Shown: positions 1-8,157, counted from the first letter of the stretch. The stretch is DNA of 14,141 nt from JAIOYV01 sp964388245 (GCA_964388245.1 CAYLZH010000124.1:1-14141); one strand, 5' to 3'. Translations and numbers: made by a program. Notes: generated from the sequence alone by a model not told the origin.

Positions 1-290
1 ATTGCTAACGACACAAATAGTTGCGTGTTGGTTATACGTTTGGCACCATGTATTTTTATATTGCTCGTTTTACTTATCCTGGTAGCAATTTCATCTTTTA
101 TAAGTGGTAATTGATCATTTTGGCCTGATAAAATGGCAAATCCATCAGCAGCATCGGTACATAATTCACACGAGTTTAAATGGCTTTGAACAACATAAAG
201 TTGATCAAAAGTTAGATGCTCTAAAGTGTATTTTTTCAATGCCTCCTTGGAGAGGCAACCTCGTTCATTAAAAAGTTCCGGGTCGTACAT
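1..290 (-). CDS. Zinc-finger anti-sigma-like protein, N-terminal part (cut by window edge)
   Basis: This reading frame starts at an ATG (290-288) and stays open to the window edge, giving 96 codons of a longer protein. The visible part begins MYDPELFNERGCLSKEA and contains H37-x3-C41-x2-C44, the pattern of anti-sigma zinc-binding (ZAS-type) domains. It lies 11 nt downstream of the sigma factor gene on the same strand. A perfect AGGAGG (303-298) overlaps that gene's stop codon and sits 7 nt from the ATG, so the two are almost certainly cotranscribed and translationally linked. In Bacteroidota such proteins usually continue into a membrane segment and a periplasmic TonB-like or TPR part; that portion is outside the window. 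The inferred role is cytoplasmic sequestration of the neighbouring sigma factor. No membrane segment is visible yet, so the anti-sigma assignment rests on the motif and context. Confidence 0.75.
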   Translation of the reverse strand, partial: MYDPELFNERGCLSKEALKKYTLEHLTFDQLYVVQSHLNSCELCTDAADGFAILSGQNDQLPLIKDEIATRISKTSNIKIHGAKRITNTQLFVSLA

Positions 291-297
291 CGTAATT

Positions 298-303
298 CCT
301 CCT
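298..303 (-). promoter_or_regulatory. Strong Shine-Dalgarno site of the anti-sigma-like gene
   Basis: On the minus strand this reads AGGAGG, 7 nt before the ATG at 290. It overlaps the TAG stop of the upstream sigma gene. It is one of only a few strong Shine-Dalgarno sites in the window and fixes the start of the partial gene. Confidence 0.75.
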
Positions 304-913
304 AATCATCTTCGTTAAACTCATCAAGCTTCTCAAGCATTAGCCTGAGATTTCTTTTTCCATTCTGCACATAGCTCTTTACTTTGTTCATTTCGAAGCC
401 TGTAATTTCAACAACATCCTTGTATGATTTCCCATTTAAATACACAAGTTCGATGCATTGTTTCTGGGGCCCTCTTAGTTGTTTTACAGCATGGTTCAGT
501 GCAGTAATTTTTTCTTTATTATAAAGGTTCAATGATTCATCAATCTCCACAAAATTTCTTTTACATTCAGCATTTATTGTGTCAGTATATTTGCGATCCT
601 GCTTTCGTCGCCGTATAATTTTAAGGCAATAATTCTTGCTCACAATGTATATCCAGCTTTTAAAAGATTTTACATTGTGGGTTTTCAGATCGCGGAGGAT
701 GTTCTCAAAAATTTGCATCACAGCATCCTTGCAATCTTCTTCGTCGTGAAGATATTTCAGGCACAATCCATAAACCAGATGCACATAAGGATCAAACAGT
801 TGTCCTACATAGACCGGGTCTCCTGTGTTTCGATAGCGATCAATCAATTTGTCTTCCGGAACGATATCCAATCCTGATTCAGTTGTGTTTTGTTTTGCAA
901 AAAATTGTAACAA
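302..913 (-). CDS. ECF-type RNA polymerase sigma factor
   Basis: This 203-residue protein has the two-domain layout of group IV (ECF) sigma-70 factors. A region 2 lies at about residues 38-104, with the helix containing HLVYGLCLKYLHDEEDCKDA followed by SFKSWIYIVSKNYCL and a basic IIRRRKQDRK tract. A region 4 helix-turn-helix at about 140-195 includes LRGPQKQCIELVYLNGKSYK. It should direct core RNA polymerase to its own promoters. The anti-sigma-like gene follows 11 nt downstream, which supports a regulated pair. The first codon is uncertain. No in-frame ATG exists before about residue 66; the start used is TTG (913-911), an in-frame ATT lies just upstream, a TAA closes the frame at 925-923, and another TTG encodes residue 15. 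No Shine-Dalgarno site decides between them. Target genes are not visible. Confidence 0.88.
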   Translation of the reverse strand: MLQFFAKQNTTESGLDIVPEDKLIDRYRNTGDPVYVGQLFDPYVHLVYGLCLKYLHDEEDCKDAVMQIFENILRDLKTHNVKSFKSWIYIVSKNYCLKIIRRRKQDRKYTDTINAECKRNFVEIDESLNLYNKEKITALNHAVKQLRGPQKQCIELVYLNGKSYKDVVEITGFEMNKVKSYVQNGKRNLRLMLEKLDEFNEDD

Positions 914-1101
914 AATTTCGATTTAAATTTAAATTAATGATCCCTGTCCTAAAATGCATATTTCCTGTATGAGCAATTTCAGGATTTTAAAAAAGGGAAC
1001 CCGAATATCAGATTTCCATAAATATAGAACACTTTGATTATGGAAAAAGTACAAGCCCGATCCCTTAATACCGGATCAATTATAATCAATAAAACTTAAA
1101 A
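914..1101. promoter_or_regulatory. Divergent control region between the sigma factor and TonB genes
   Basis: This 188-bp region separates two divergently transcribed genes, so it should hold promoters for both. I found no clear TAnnTTTG element on either strand, which could fit use of an alternative sigma factor such as the adjacent ECF. Near the tonB side are two nested inverted repeats: TTGATTAT (1034-1041) with ATAATCAA (1082-1089), and inside them GATCC (1059-1063) with GGATC (1073-1077). They could form a hairpin in the tonB leader or be protein-binding sites. Arms this short and AT-rich can arise by chance. Confidence 0.4.
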
Positions 1102-1806
1102 ATGATGGAAACTAAAAAAGCAAATCATGTTAACCTTGAGAAGAAAAGATCGGTTTTTTTACAATTGGGTTTTGTAATCGCCCTGACTTTAATTTTAATG
1201 GCCTTTGAGTGGAGTGTTGAAAAAAGTGCAGTTAAAGTATATTCGAGCTCAATTTCTACTGAATTTGAAGAAGATATAATCAATACATTCCGCGAGAAAC
1301 CTGAGAAAATTGAACGGCCCGAACCGAAGCCAACTATTACCCAGATTTTCGAAATAATCGATAATGATGAGGATATCGATGATGTCCTTGTTTTCTCTTC
1401 AGAATCGGATGAAAATGATTGGAGTGATACTGAATTTACGTTGGACCCTGAACCGCCGGACGAATGGAATATATTTGTTTGGGTTGAAGAGATGCCCATA
1501 TTCCGTCCGGCAATAAATAAAACCGAAGAACAGGGCGATGCCGACCTGCACCGATATGCAATGCGCCTGGCCCGGTACCCTGAGTTAGCCCGGATTCAGG
1601 GAATTGAAGGCAGGGTTTGGGTTCAGTTTGTTGTTGATGAGAAAGGTAAAGTTACCAATGTTAAAATTGAGCGAGGCGTAGACCGTCTTTTGGACGATGA
1701 GGCCTTACGTGTAGTTCGCAGCTTGCCAGATTTCAGCCCTGGTTTACAGCGTAGTAAAGCAGTTAAGGTTTTGTATCGTGTACCAATAAATTTCAGGTTG
1801 GGATAA
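1102..1806 (+). CDS. TonB-family energy transducer
   Basis: This 234-residue protein has the TonB layout: a short cytoplasmic N-terminus with NLEKKRSVFLQLGFVIALT, one membrane helix at about residues 17-35, an acidic and proline-containing periplasmic linker (PEPKP, about 73-77; DPEPPDE, about 115-121), and a C-terminal TonB domain from about 150 to the end. The C-terminal domain shows YPELARIQGIEGRVWVQF, VDEKGKVTNVKI, LLDDEALRVV and VPINF, which are characteristic of Bacteroidota TonB proteins. It should use the proton motive force through ExbB/ExbD to energise outer-membrane transporters; no exbBD or receptor gene is in the window. Two adjacent ATG codons open the frame (1102 and 1105) and either could be used. 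It is divergent from the ECF sigma gene and convergent with the glycosyltransferase. It could be a signalling partner of the sigma/anti-sigma pair, but this is inferred only from position. Confidence 0.88.
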   Translation: MMETKKANHVNLEKKRSVFLQLGFVIALTLILMAFEWSVEKSAVKVYSSSISTEFEEDIINTFREKPEKIERPEPKPTITQIFEIIDNDEDIDDVLVFSSESDENDWSDTEFTLDPEPPDEWNIFVWVEEMPIFRPAINKTEEQGDADLHRYAMRLARYPELARIQGIEGRVWVQFVVDEKGKVTNVKIERGVDRLLDDEALRVVRSLPDFSPGLQRSKAVKVLYRVPINFRLG

Positions 1807-1866
1807 AGAAAACGGGATTATTTCCTTACAATTATAAAAATATAGTTAAGAATTCAGGTCTTGCTT

Positions 1867-3555
1867 CTATTCTTCAACGTAAACTTTAGCATGGCCGTAT
1901 TCAAAAACCGGTTGTAGATTTTTGTCGGTATAGTCCGAAATTTGTGTCCGGTTTTTCATTATGATATAAAAGGTTTTTGCCGGTTTATGTTTATGTTCAG
2001 TTAAGGCAGGATCGAAATCATTCATTGCCCAATAAAATTTAGTTGGATTAATTACAACCGGCAGGCCTGTTAATTTATCTCCATTATAAAATTTGTCCTC
2101 TAAGAATTTGGCTACTTGTTCTGCTTCTTTAAAAGTGCCAATATCTCCATAGCTTGTAATTAACTTATTACTCGAAATAGAATACACACAATAAAACATT
2201 CCTGTAATAAGAATAGCTTTTATAACATTCTGTATTGTGCTATTGAACAAGCGCGTAATTGACGACAAACCTGCATCGGCCATTATTGCAATAACCGGAA
2301 CAAGAAATGTCCAGGTGCGGGAAAACGGAATTGCACGTTTGATCATGAATAGAACGAATACTCCAAATAAAATTGACCCCGCAAATAGTAAAATTTTATA
2401 TTGTTTATTGCGTATCATTAGCGCAAACCCTAAAATAGTTATTATCAGTAAAGTGTAAAACAAATAGTCAGGAACATCCCTGAAAACACTTTGAAAAACC
2501 CCTTGAAAATGTGGGCCAATTTGAGCCGAAAATTCATTAAACGGGAGGGCTACTATATATTTATTGCTGATGATTTTATTAATATTACTATAAATAAATT
2601 TTGTGGTATATAAAATAAAGGTAATTAATATAAAAGCAACAGAAGTAGGGATCACATATTTTTTAATGATATCAGAAAAACTGTTTTTTTGATAAATCAG
2701 CAGAACGAACACCCATAATAACAGCCCCGCGGCTGCATACAAAAAACTGGTAATTACGAAAGCACCCATCGATAGGCATAACGCAAAGAGAAATACTTTC
2801 GGGACTGTAATCCTGTTTCCAATCGAATTCCCAATAATGATTCCTATAACAAAGAAAAAATTATTCAATGAATAACCCCGCGCAACGGTGTCATACATTA
2901 TCATAAATGGAAGGACAACCAGCATTATTGTTGCAAAAAGTCCGTTTGTACTACCAATAATTCGTCTTGTAGCAATATATACTAATGGTAAAGTTAAAAT
3001 ACCTGCAGTTAAGGCCGGAATCCTGACTGAAAAAGGGCTTAATCCGAATAACTTAGTTGTAAGCTGAACAAATTGAGTGTGCAATAAATGATTGTTTGTA
3101 GAGAAATATACAACGGTTTTATAAAAAGGTCCAATTACCGCATTTACTATAGTTGATGATTCGTCAAGGCGAATTGTGTCGTTAGCAAAAAACAAACGGA
3201 TAAAAGCTCCGGCAACTAATACTAAAATGAGCCAAATAATATTGAACAGATCAGGCTTTCGGCTAAACGTATTTCTTAAAAATGAATTGATCTGATTAAC
3301 TGAATCAGTCAGCAATTGAATAAAGTTTTTTGTCAGGGATTTTCCTTTCCTTGCCAATAAAATAGAATAAGCCGCGAAAACAAAAAGTAGCCCTCCATAA
3401 ATCCATAACATTGTAATAACCTGTGAGGTGCGATGTGTGACGACATTCAGATCTATCAAATGTACAAAGTCCCGGTTATGAAGTAAAAAGCCAAACACAA
3501 TAAACATTATTCCGGTTAAGAGATAAATAATTGTTTCGATAGATTTTTTTTGCAT
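1867..3555 (-). CDS. Polytopic membrane glycosyltransferase, GT39/ArnT-like (GT-C fold)
   Basis: This 562-residue protein has about a dozen hydrophobic segments from residue 8 to about 460 and a soluble C-terminal tail of about 100 residues. It carries GT-C/GT39 signatures. An acidic D131-E132 pair lies in IRLDESST just after a membrane helix, as expected for the catalytic acidic motif in the first external loop. This is followed by NNHLL (about 154-158), SVRIPA (about 176-181) and YDTVARGYSLNN (221-232). Such enzymes transfer sugars from polyprenyl-phosphate donors to lipids, glycans or proteins on the periplasmic face. Two extra N-terminal helices precede the core. The acceptor is unknown and no glycan-biosynthesis neighbours are present, so it looks like a stand-alone gene. 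It is divergent from napA; a minus-strand TACATTTG (3640-3633) is a possible -7 element. The family call is firm, the substrate is not. Confidence 0.8.
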   Translation of the reverse strand: MQKKSIETIIYLLTGIMFIVFGFLLHNRDFVHLIDLNVVTHRTSQVITMLWIYGGLLFVFAAYSILLARKGKSLTKNFIQLLTDSVNQINSFLRNTFSRKPDLFNIIWLILVLVAGAFIRLFFANDTIRLDESSTIVNAVIGPFYKTVVYFSTNNHLLHTQFVQLTTKLFGLSPFSVRIPALTAGILTLPLVYIATRRIIGSTNGLFATIMLVVLPFMIMYDTVARGYSLNNFFFVIGIIIGNSIGNRITVPKVFLFALCLSMGAFVITSFLYAAAGLLLWVFVLLIYQKNSFSDIIKKYVIPTSVAFILITFILYTTKFIYSNINKIISNKYIVALPFNEFSAQIGPHFQGVFQSVFRDVPDYLFYTLLIITILGFALMIRNKQYKILLFAGSILFGVFVLFMIKRAIPFSRTWTFLVPVIAIMADAGLSSITRLFNSTIQNVIKAILITGMFYCVYSISSNKLITSYGDIGTFKEAEQVAKFLEDKFYNGDKLTGLPVVINPTKFYWAMNDFDPALTEHKHKPAKTFYIIMKNRTQISDYTDKNLQPVFEYGHAKVYVEE

Positions 3556-3629
3556 TTTGATTATTTTTTTCGTTTGAGGAACTAATCTTGTCTGATTTTC
3601 AATTGTTTAATTTGATTAATGTTTGATTA
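3556..3629. repeat. Three TTTGATTA repeats on one helical face
   Basis: The octamer TTTGATTA occurs at 3556-3563, 3611-3618 and 3622-3629. The starts are separated by 55 and 11 bp, both multiples of 11, so the copies would lie on about the same face of the helix. Each contains TTGAT, the half-site of FNR/CRP-type regulators, but no properly spaced inverted ATCAA partner is present, so a classical FNR box is not supported. In this AT-rich DNA fewer than one copy per strand would be expected in the whole window. Confidence 0.4.
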
Positions 3630-3672
3630 TTACAAATGTATTCATTTTTTCAATACTAAAGTAATTTGTAAT
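3629..3672. promoter_or_regulatory. 9-bp inverted repeat between the glycosyltransferase and napA genes
   Basis: ATTACAAAT (3629-3637) is the exact reverse complement of ATTTGTAAT (3664-3672), with 26 bp between the arms. It straddles the candidate glycosyltransferase promoter and lies upstream of the candidate napA promoter. It may be a regulator-binding site or a cruciform-capable element. The role is inferred from position only. Confidence 0.35.
3633..3640 (-). promoter_or_regulatory. Candidate promoter -7 element of the glycosyltransferase gene
   Basis: Read on the minus strand this is TACATTTG, an exact match to the Bacteroidota TAnnTTTG element. TTTA lies 16 nt upstream as a weak -33 element. 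It would give a leader of about 70 nt before the ATG at 3555. The element overlaps the left arm of an inverted repeat (3629-3637 with 3664-3672), so binding there could block it. Confidence 0.45.
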
Positions 3673-3685
3673 CATTCTAATTAAT

Positions 3686-3721
3686 AATTAAGGTAATTAT
3701 TTACTTAATTTCTTATTTTTG
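3686..3721 (+). promoter_or_regulatory. Candidate napA promoter with adjoining imperfect palindrome
   Basis: TATTTTTG (3714-3721) matches the Bacteroidota TAnnTTTG element exactly and would give a leader of about 40 nt before the napA ATG. No TTTG lies at a suitable -33 position, which suggests dependence on an activator. Just upstream is AATTAAG (3686-3692) and its exact inverse CTTAATT (3704-3710), a 25-bp imperfect palindrome occupying the expected -33 zone. This could be the operator of a nitrate- or oxygen-responsive regulator. There is no Shine-Dalgarno sequence before the napA start. Confidence 0.45.
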
Positions 3722-3768
3722 ACTCAGGATTTAAGCGTAGATTATAGATTAATAAACCTAATCATACT

Positions 3769-6558
3769 ATGAATTTTACTAGACGAGATTTTATTAAAAG
3801 TTCGGCAGTTGCCACAGCAGCAACTGCAATTGGAGTAAGTATCCCATCAAGTGTTCAGGCATTGGCCGATACAGCCGAGTCTGACTGGAGGTGGGATAAG
3901 TCGGTTTGCCGGTTTTGCGGAACCGGATGTGGGATTATGATTGCTACAAAAGATGATAAGATTGTAGCAGTTAAGGGTGATCCTGCAGCACCAGTCAACC
4001 GTGGATTAAATTGCATAAAGGGATATTTTAATGCAAAAATAATGTATGGTTCCGACCGGATTAAGACACCATTATTAAGGGTAGATGAGAATGGAAACTT
4101 CAGCAAAAACGGAAAGTTTAAAGCGGTTTCCTGGAAACGTGCATTCGACGAAATGGAGAAACAGATCAAGAAAACCCTTAAGGAATTAGGGCCAACAGGC
4201 CTTGGAGTATTTGGTTCCGGACAATATACGGTTCAGGAAGGATATGCAGCGGTTAAGCTTATGAAGGCAGGATTCCGGTCGCATAATATCGATCCGAATG
4301 CTCGACACTGTATGGCGTCGGCTGTTGCTGCATTTATCCAAACATTTGGCATTGACGAGCCTGCGGGTTGTTATGATGACATCGAAATTACAGACACATT
4401 TGCACTTTGGGGGGCAAATATGTCGGAAATGCACCCGATATTATGGTCGCGTGTTACCGACAGGAAACTAAGTAGCCCTGATAAGGTAAAAATTGTGAAC
4501 CTGTCAACTTTCACAAACCGTTGTACCGATCTTGCTGACTCTGAGATTATCTTTAAACCTCATACCGATCTGGCAATCTGGAATTATATTGCACGTGAAA
4601 TAGTATATAACCGTCCCGAATCTATCGATTGGGATTTTGTTAATAAACACACAATATTCACAACCGGTCCTGTAGATGTTGGCTATGGAATGAGAACTTC
4701 AGATCATCCAAAATTTTCGGCCGCTGAAAAAGAAACTGTCGATAAGGAATCATCGAAGGTACTGTCGAAAGAAGAAGGAGTCACGCTTGGATATCTTGGT
4801 CACAAGGAAGGTGATAACCTGGCAATGAAAAATACTGGATCAGCAAAGAAGCACTGGAAAATATCGTTTGATGAGTTTAAAAAAGCCCTGGCTCCTTACA
4901 CGCTCGACTTTGTTGCAGAGTTAACAAAAGGTGATGTTGATGAGGATCTTGGTGAATACAAACAAAAACTGCAGGAACTTGCTAACCTTTACATTGAGAA
5001 TGGCAGGAAAATGGTATCCTTCTGGACTATGGGAATGAACCAGCATACACGTGGCACCTGGGTAAATGAACAAGCTTATATGGTTCACCTTCTTCTTGGT
5101 AAGCAATCGAAACCCGGAAATGGTGCATTTAGTTTAACAGGTCAGCCTAGTGCGTGTGGAACAGCTCGCGAAGTTGGTACATTTTCTCATCGTTTACCTG
5201 CCGACATGGTTGTAGCAAACCCAAAACACCGTGAAATTTCGGAGAAACTGTGGAAGCTTCCAACGGGTACTATTAACCCGAAGCCTGGTTCACACAATAT
5301 GAAAATCCATCGTGATATTGAGGATGGAAAAATTAAATTTGTATGGATCCATGTAAATAATCCATATCATAACACTGCCAATGCAAACCACTGGATCAAA
5401 GCAGCACGTGAACTGGATAACTTTGTTGTAGTCAGCGAATCTTATCCTGGTATTTCGGCTAAGGTTTCCGATTTGATTTTACCCTCTGCAATGATTTATG
5501 AAAAGTGGGGCGCTTATGGTAATGCCGAACGAAGAACCCAACACTGGAAACAACAGGTAACACCAATTGGTGATTCAATGCCCGATATTTGGCATTATAT
5601 TGAATTAGCCAAGCGATTTAAACTTCGCGAAGTATGGGGAGCTCAACCTGTTCCGGGAGTCGAAGGCGGATTGCCTGATGTAACAGCAGAAGCAATGGAT
5701 ATGGGTTACGACCTTAATAGTACACTTTACGATGTACTCTTTGCAAGCGATGAAGCTAAATCATATGCATGGCCCGATCCGATTGGTGAAGGTTATGTGA
5801 ATACTGAAGCTGTCGGCGATAGCAGGAATGTTATTGGATCAGACGATCAGCCATGGGAGGGATATGGTTTCTTTATGCAAAAATACTTATGGGAAGAATA
5901 CCGCAAATTCGGACAGGGAAATGCCCATGATTATGCCGATTTCGATACCTATCATAAACTAAGGGGATTGAAATGGCCGGTTGTTGATGGAAAGGAAACA
6001 CAATGGCGCTTTAATTCGAAATACGATCCTTATGCTCGAAAAGCAGATACAGGCGATTTTGCTTTCTACGGAAAAGCATTGAAAAATCTGCCCCAGGGAT
6101 CACTTTCAGGACCAAATGCAGATCAGGGAAAATACGATCTGAGCAATAAAGCGAAGATTTTCTTCCGTCCGTATATGGACCCGCCGGAAATGCCCGATAA
6201 TGAGTTCCCATTGTGGATGTCGACCGGCAGGGTGTTAGAGCACTGGCACAGCGGAACCATGACCATGCGTGTTCCTGAATTATACCGTGCCGTACCAGAG
6301 GCCTTGTGTTTTATGAATCCGGCAGATGCCGAAAAATACGGATTTGTTGATGGAGATAAGATATGGATTGAATCACGACGGGGTAAGGTAAAAGCTCACC
6401 TTGAGCTTCGTGGTCGTAACCGTTGTCCGAAAGGGCTTATATACGTTCCATGGTTTGACGAGAAAGTATTTATCAATAAAGTTTGTCTCGATGCTACATG
6501 TCCAATATCTAAACAAACAGACTTTAAAAAATGTGCAGTAAAAGTTTATAAAGTATAG
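3769..6558 (+). CDS. napA: Periplasmic nitrate reductase catalytic subunit NapA
   Basis: NapA reduces nitrate to nitrite in the periplasm using a Mo-bis-MGD cofactor and one [4Fe-4S] cluster. The protein starts with a Tat signal (T4-R-R-D-F-I-K10, then a hydrophobic stretch, cleavage probably near SVQA31). Cluster ligands are C47-x2-C50-x3-C54 and C82, followed by K84, the conserved lysine between cluster and pterin. C181 in RHCMASAV is the molybdenum ligand, with DEPAGCYDDIE following, typical of NapA rather than formate dehydrogenase. The C-terminal MGD-binding domain runs from about 812 to 929 and ends with the NapA-like PISKQTDFKKCAVKV. At 929 residues it is longer than enterobacterial NapA (about 830) and close to the epsilonproteobacterial size class. 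It is the first gene of a nap cluster and its stop is 5 nt before napG. Electrons should come from NapB; folding and export should need NapD. Confidence 0.98.
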   Translation: MNFTRRDFIKSSAVATAATAIGVSIPSSVQALADTAESDWRWDKSVCRFCGTGCGIMIATKDDKIVAVKGDPAAPVNRGLNCIKGYFNAKIMYGSDRIKTPLLRVDENGNFSKNGKFKAVSWKRAFDEMEKQIKKTLKELGPTGLGVFGSGQYTVQEGYAAVKLMKAGFRSHNIDPNARHCMASAVAAFIQTFGIDEPAGCYDDIEITDTFALWGANMSEMHPILWSRVTDRKLSSPDKVKIVNLSTFTNRCTDLADSEIIFKPHTDLAIWNYIAREIVYNRPESIDWDFVNKHTIFTTGPVDVGYGMRTSDHPKFSAAEKETVDKESSKVLSKEEGVTLGYLGHKEGDNLAMKNTGSAKKHWKISFDEFKKALAPYTLDFVAELTKGDVDEDLGEYKQKLQELANLYIENGRKMVSFWTMGMNQHTRGTWVNEQAYMVHLLLGKQSKPGNGAFSLTGQPSACGTAREVGTFSHRLPADMVVANPKHREISEKLWKLPTGTINPKPGSHNMKIHRDIEDGKIKFVWIHVNNPYHNTANANHWIKAARELDNFVVVSESYPGISAKVSDLILPSAMIYEKWGAYGNAERRTQHWKQQVTPIGDSMPDIWHYIELAKRFKLREVWGAQPVPGVEGGLPDVTAEAMDMGYDLNSTLYDVLFASDEAKSYAWPDPIGEGYVNTEAVGDSRNVIGSDDQPWEGYGFFMQKYLWEEYRKFGQGNAHDYADFDTYHKLRGLKWPVVDGKETQWRFNSKYDPYARKADTGDFAFYGKALKNLPQGSLSGPNADQGKYDLSNKAKIFFRPYMDPPEMPDNEFPLWMSTGRVLEHWHSGTMTMRVPELYRAVPEALCFMNPADAEKYGFVDGDKIWIESRRGKVKAHLELRGRNRCPKGLIYVPWFDEKVFINKVCLDATCPISKQTDFKKCAVKVYKV

Positions 6559-6563
6559 GCTCG

Positions 6564-7361
6564 ATGCACACTTCGCAACAGAAAAATACCAGACGGGAGG
6601 CAATTAAACATCTCTTTAAAGGAACAGGATTTCTTGGGATTGGGGGTACTATCTTAGGTAGTATAGCCGACGGGCTGGCTTCAACTAATACTGAGTTGAG
6701 GCCACCCGGGGCAATTAATGCAAAAGATTTCCTTAAAGCCTGCCTAAAGTGTGGAGCATGTATTGAAGCCTGTCCCTATGATAGTTTAAAGCTTGCAAAT
6801 ACCCAGGATAATGTAAGTATTGGCAGTCCGTATTTTATACCCCGTGAGATTCCATGTTATATGTGCACAACAATTCCTTGTGTACCGGTTTGTCCAAGCG
6901 GGGCGCTTGACATAACCATGCTTCAGGATAAAGAGGGCAAGATGGACATTAATAAATCGAAGATGGGTGTTGCAATTGTTCATAAAGAGTCGTGCATTGC
7001 CTTTTGGGGAATCCAATGTGATGCCTGTTACAGGGCCTGCCCGTTGATTGATGAGGCTATTACTTTAGAATATCAGCAAATAGAACGTACCGGTAAGCAT
7101 GCTTTCCTGAAACCTGTAATAAATAGTGAAAGCTGTACAGGTTGCGGAATATGTGAACATGTCTGTGTTACTGAGAAACCTGCAATAAAAGTTTTGCCGG
7201 TAGATTTGGCAACAGGACAGGTTGGCGATCATTATATTAAAGGCTGGGATAAATCGGATGAGGACAGGTTGAAGAACATTGAAAGACCTGAACAAACAGA
7301 TGATGACAACAAAAAGGCCGTTGAATATTTAAACGATTGGGAAAGTCTGATTGATGAATAA
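6564..7361 (+). CDS. napG: Ferredoxin-type quinol dehydrogenase subunit NapG
   Basis: This 265-residue iron-sulfur protein begins with a Tat-type signal (T9-R-R-E-A-I-K15, then a glycine-rich hydrophobic segment at about 20-40), so it should act on the periplasmic side. Four cysteine groups for [4Fe-4S] clusters are visible: C60/C63/C66/C70; C98/C101/C106/C110; C144/C152/C155/C159, with the longer spacing typical of NapG/MauM proteins; and C191/C194/C197/C201. With membrane-bound NapH it forms the quinol dehydrogenase that passes electrons to NapB and NapA. The gene begins 5 nt after napA and its end overlaps the start of napH by 8 nt, so translation is probably coupled. The acidic C-terminal tail of about 45 residues has no obvious motif. 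Confidence 0.95.
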   Translation: MHTSQQKNTRREAIKHLFKGTGFLGIGGTILGSIADGLASTNTELRPPGAINAKDFLKACLKCGACIEACPYDSLKLANTQDNVSIGSPYFIPREIPCYMCTTIPCVPVCPSGALDITMLQDKEGKMDINKSKMGVAIVHKESCIAFWGIQCDACYRACPLIDEAITLEYQQIERTGKHAFLKPVINSESCTGCGICEHVCVTEKPAIKVLPVDLATGQVGDHYIKGWDKSDEDRLKNIERPEQTDDDNKKAVEYLNDWESLIDE

Positions 7362-8151
7362 GCTTTTGTATAACTACAGATTCCTCATAAGCCGAAGAAT
7401 TTTTCAAACAGGTTTTTTATTCCTGTTTATAGGAGGCAACTACTTTGGTTGGCAACTTCTGACAGGAAATTATTCCTCTGCCTGGATAATGGCCAAACTT
7501 AATCTTAGCGATCCCTTTGCCGTTATTCAGGTTCTGTTTTCAGGATTTATCGTGGCCAGTGATGCTCTCTTGGGGGCTTTAATCGTACTGGTGTTTTATA
7601 GTTTTGTGGCCGGCAGGGCTTTTTGCAGCTGGATTTGTCCGCTAAACATAGTCGTTGATCTTGCAACCTGGTTAAAATCTAAATTCAGGATAAAATCTAT
7701 AGAAACGAATACAAAGAGTATTAGGCATTTACGATATTATCTCTTGGTATTAACTTTAATATTATCCTCAATACTTGGATTTGCCGTTTTTGAAATGCTA
7801 AGTCCGATCGGATTTTTACATCGGAATATAGTATTTGGATTTGGAACAGGCATAATGGCTGTTGTAGCAGTCTTTCTGTTCGATTTATTTGCAAAACCTT
7901 TGAGTTTTTGTTTTCACCTTTGCCCTTTAGGGGCGTTTTATTCATTTGTTAGCCATTTCAGAGTTCTGAAGGTTAATCATATTGTAGATAATTGCACCAA
8001 GTGCAACTTATGCTTTACTGTTTGTCCAGAGAAACAGGTATTAGGAATTATTGGAAACAGTACTGGAAAAATCCAATCTGGAGAATGTACAAACTGTGGG
8101 CGTTGCATTGAGGTGTGCGAAGATAAAGCATTAAAATTTAAAATATTATAA
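7354..8151 (+). CDS. napH: Membrane iron-sulfur quinol dehydrogenase subunit NapH
   Basis: This 265-residue protein has four to five hydrophobic segments (about 16-36, 55-86, 128-150, 160-182) and two CxxxCP motifs at membrane boundaries, C91-x3-C95-P and C186-x3-C190-P, which are hallmarks of NapH. Two C-terminal [4Fe-4S] motifs follow (C214/C217/C220/C224 and C245/C248/C251/C255), expected on the cytoplasmic side. It takes electrons from menaquinol and hands them to NapG. The ATG at 7354 is preferred; a TTG directly before it (7351) is also in frame. The start overlaps the last 8 nt of napG. NapB begins 16 nt downstream after a strong Shine-Dalgarno site. No napC is present, so NapGH is the only quinol-oxidising route encoded here. 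Confidence 0.95.
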   Translation: MNKLLYNYRFLISRRIFQTGFLFLFIGGNYFGWQLLTGNYSSAWIMAKLNLSDPFAVIQVLFSGFIVASDALLGALIVLVFYSFVAGRAFCSWICPLNIVVDLATWLKSKFRIKSIETNTKSIRHLRYYLLVLTLILSSILGFAVFEMLSPIGFLHRNIVFGFGTGIMAVVAVFLFDLFAKPLSFCFHLCPLGAFYSFVSHFRVLKVNHIVDNCTKCNLCFTVCPEKQVLGIIGNSTGKIQSGECTNCGRCIEVCEDKALKFKIL

Positions 8152-8157
8152 AATAAC

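Noticed and set aside
677..877. Plus-strand frame inside the sigma factor gene
   Set aside because: It lies antisense within a well-supported coding region and shows no domain or initiation signal.
3611..3629. Possible FNR/CRP box upstream of napA
   Set aside because: The TTGAT half-sites are direct repeats and no ATCAA half-site lies 4 bp away, so the canonical palindrome is absent; only the repeats themselves are reported.
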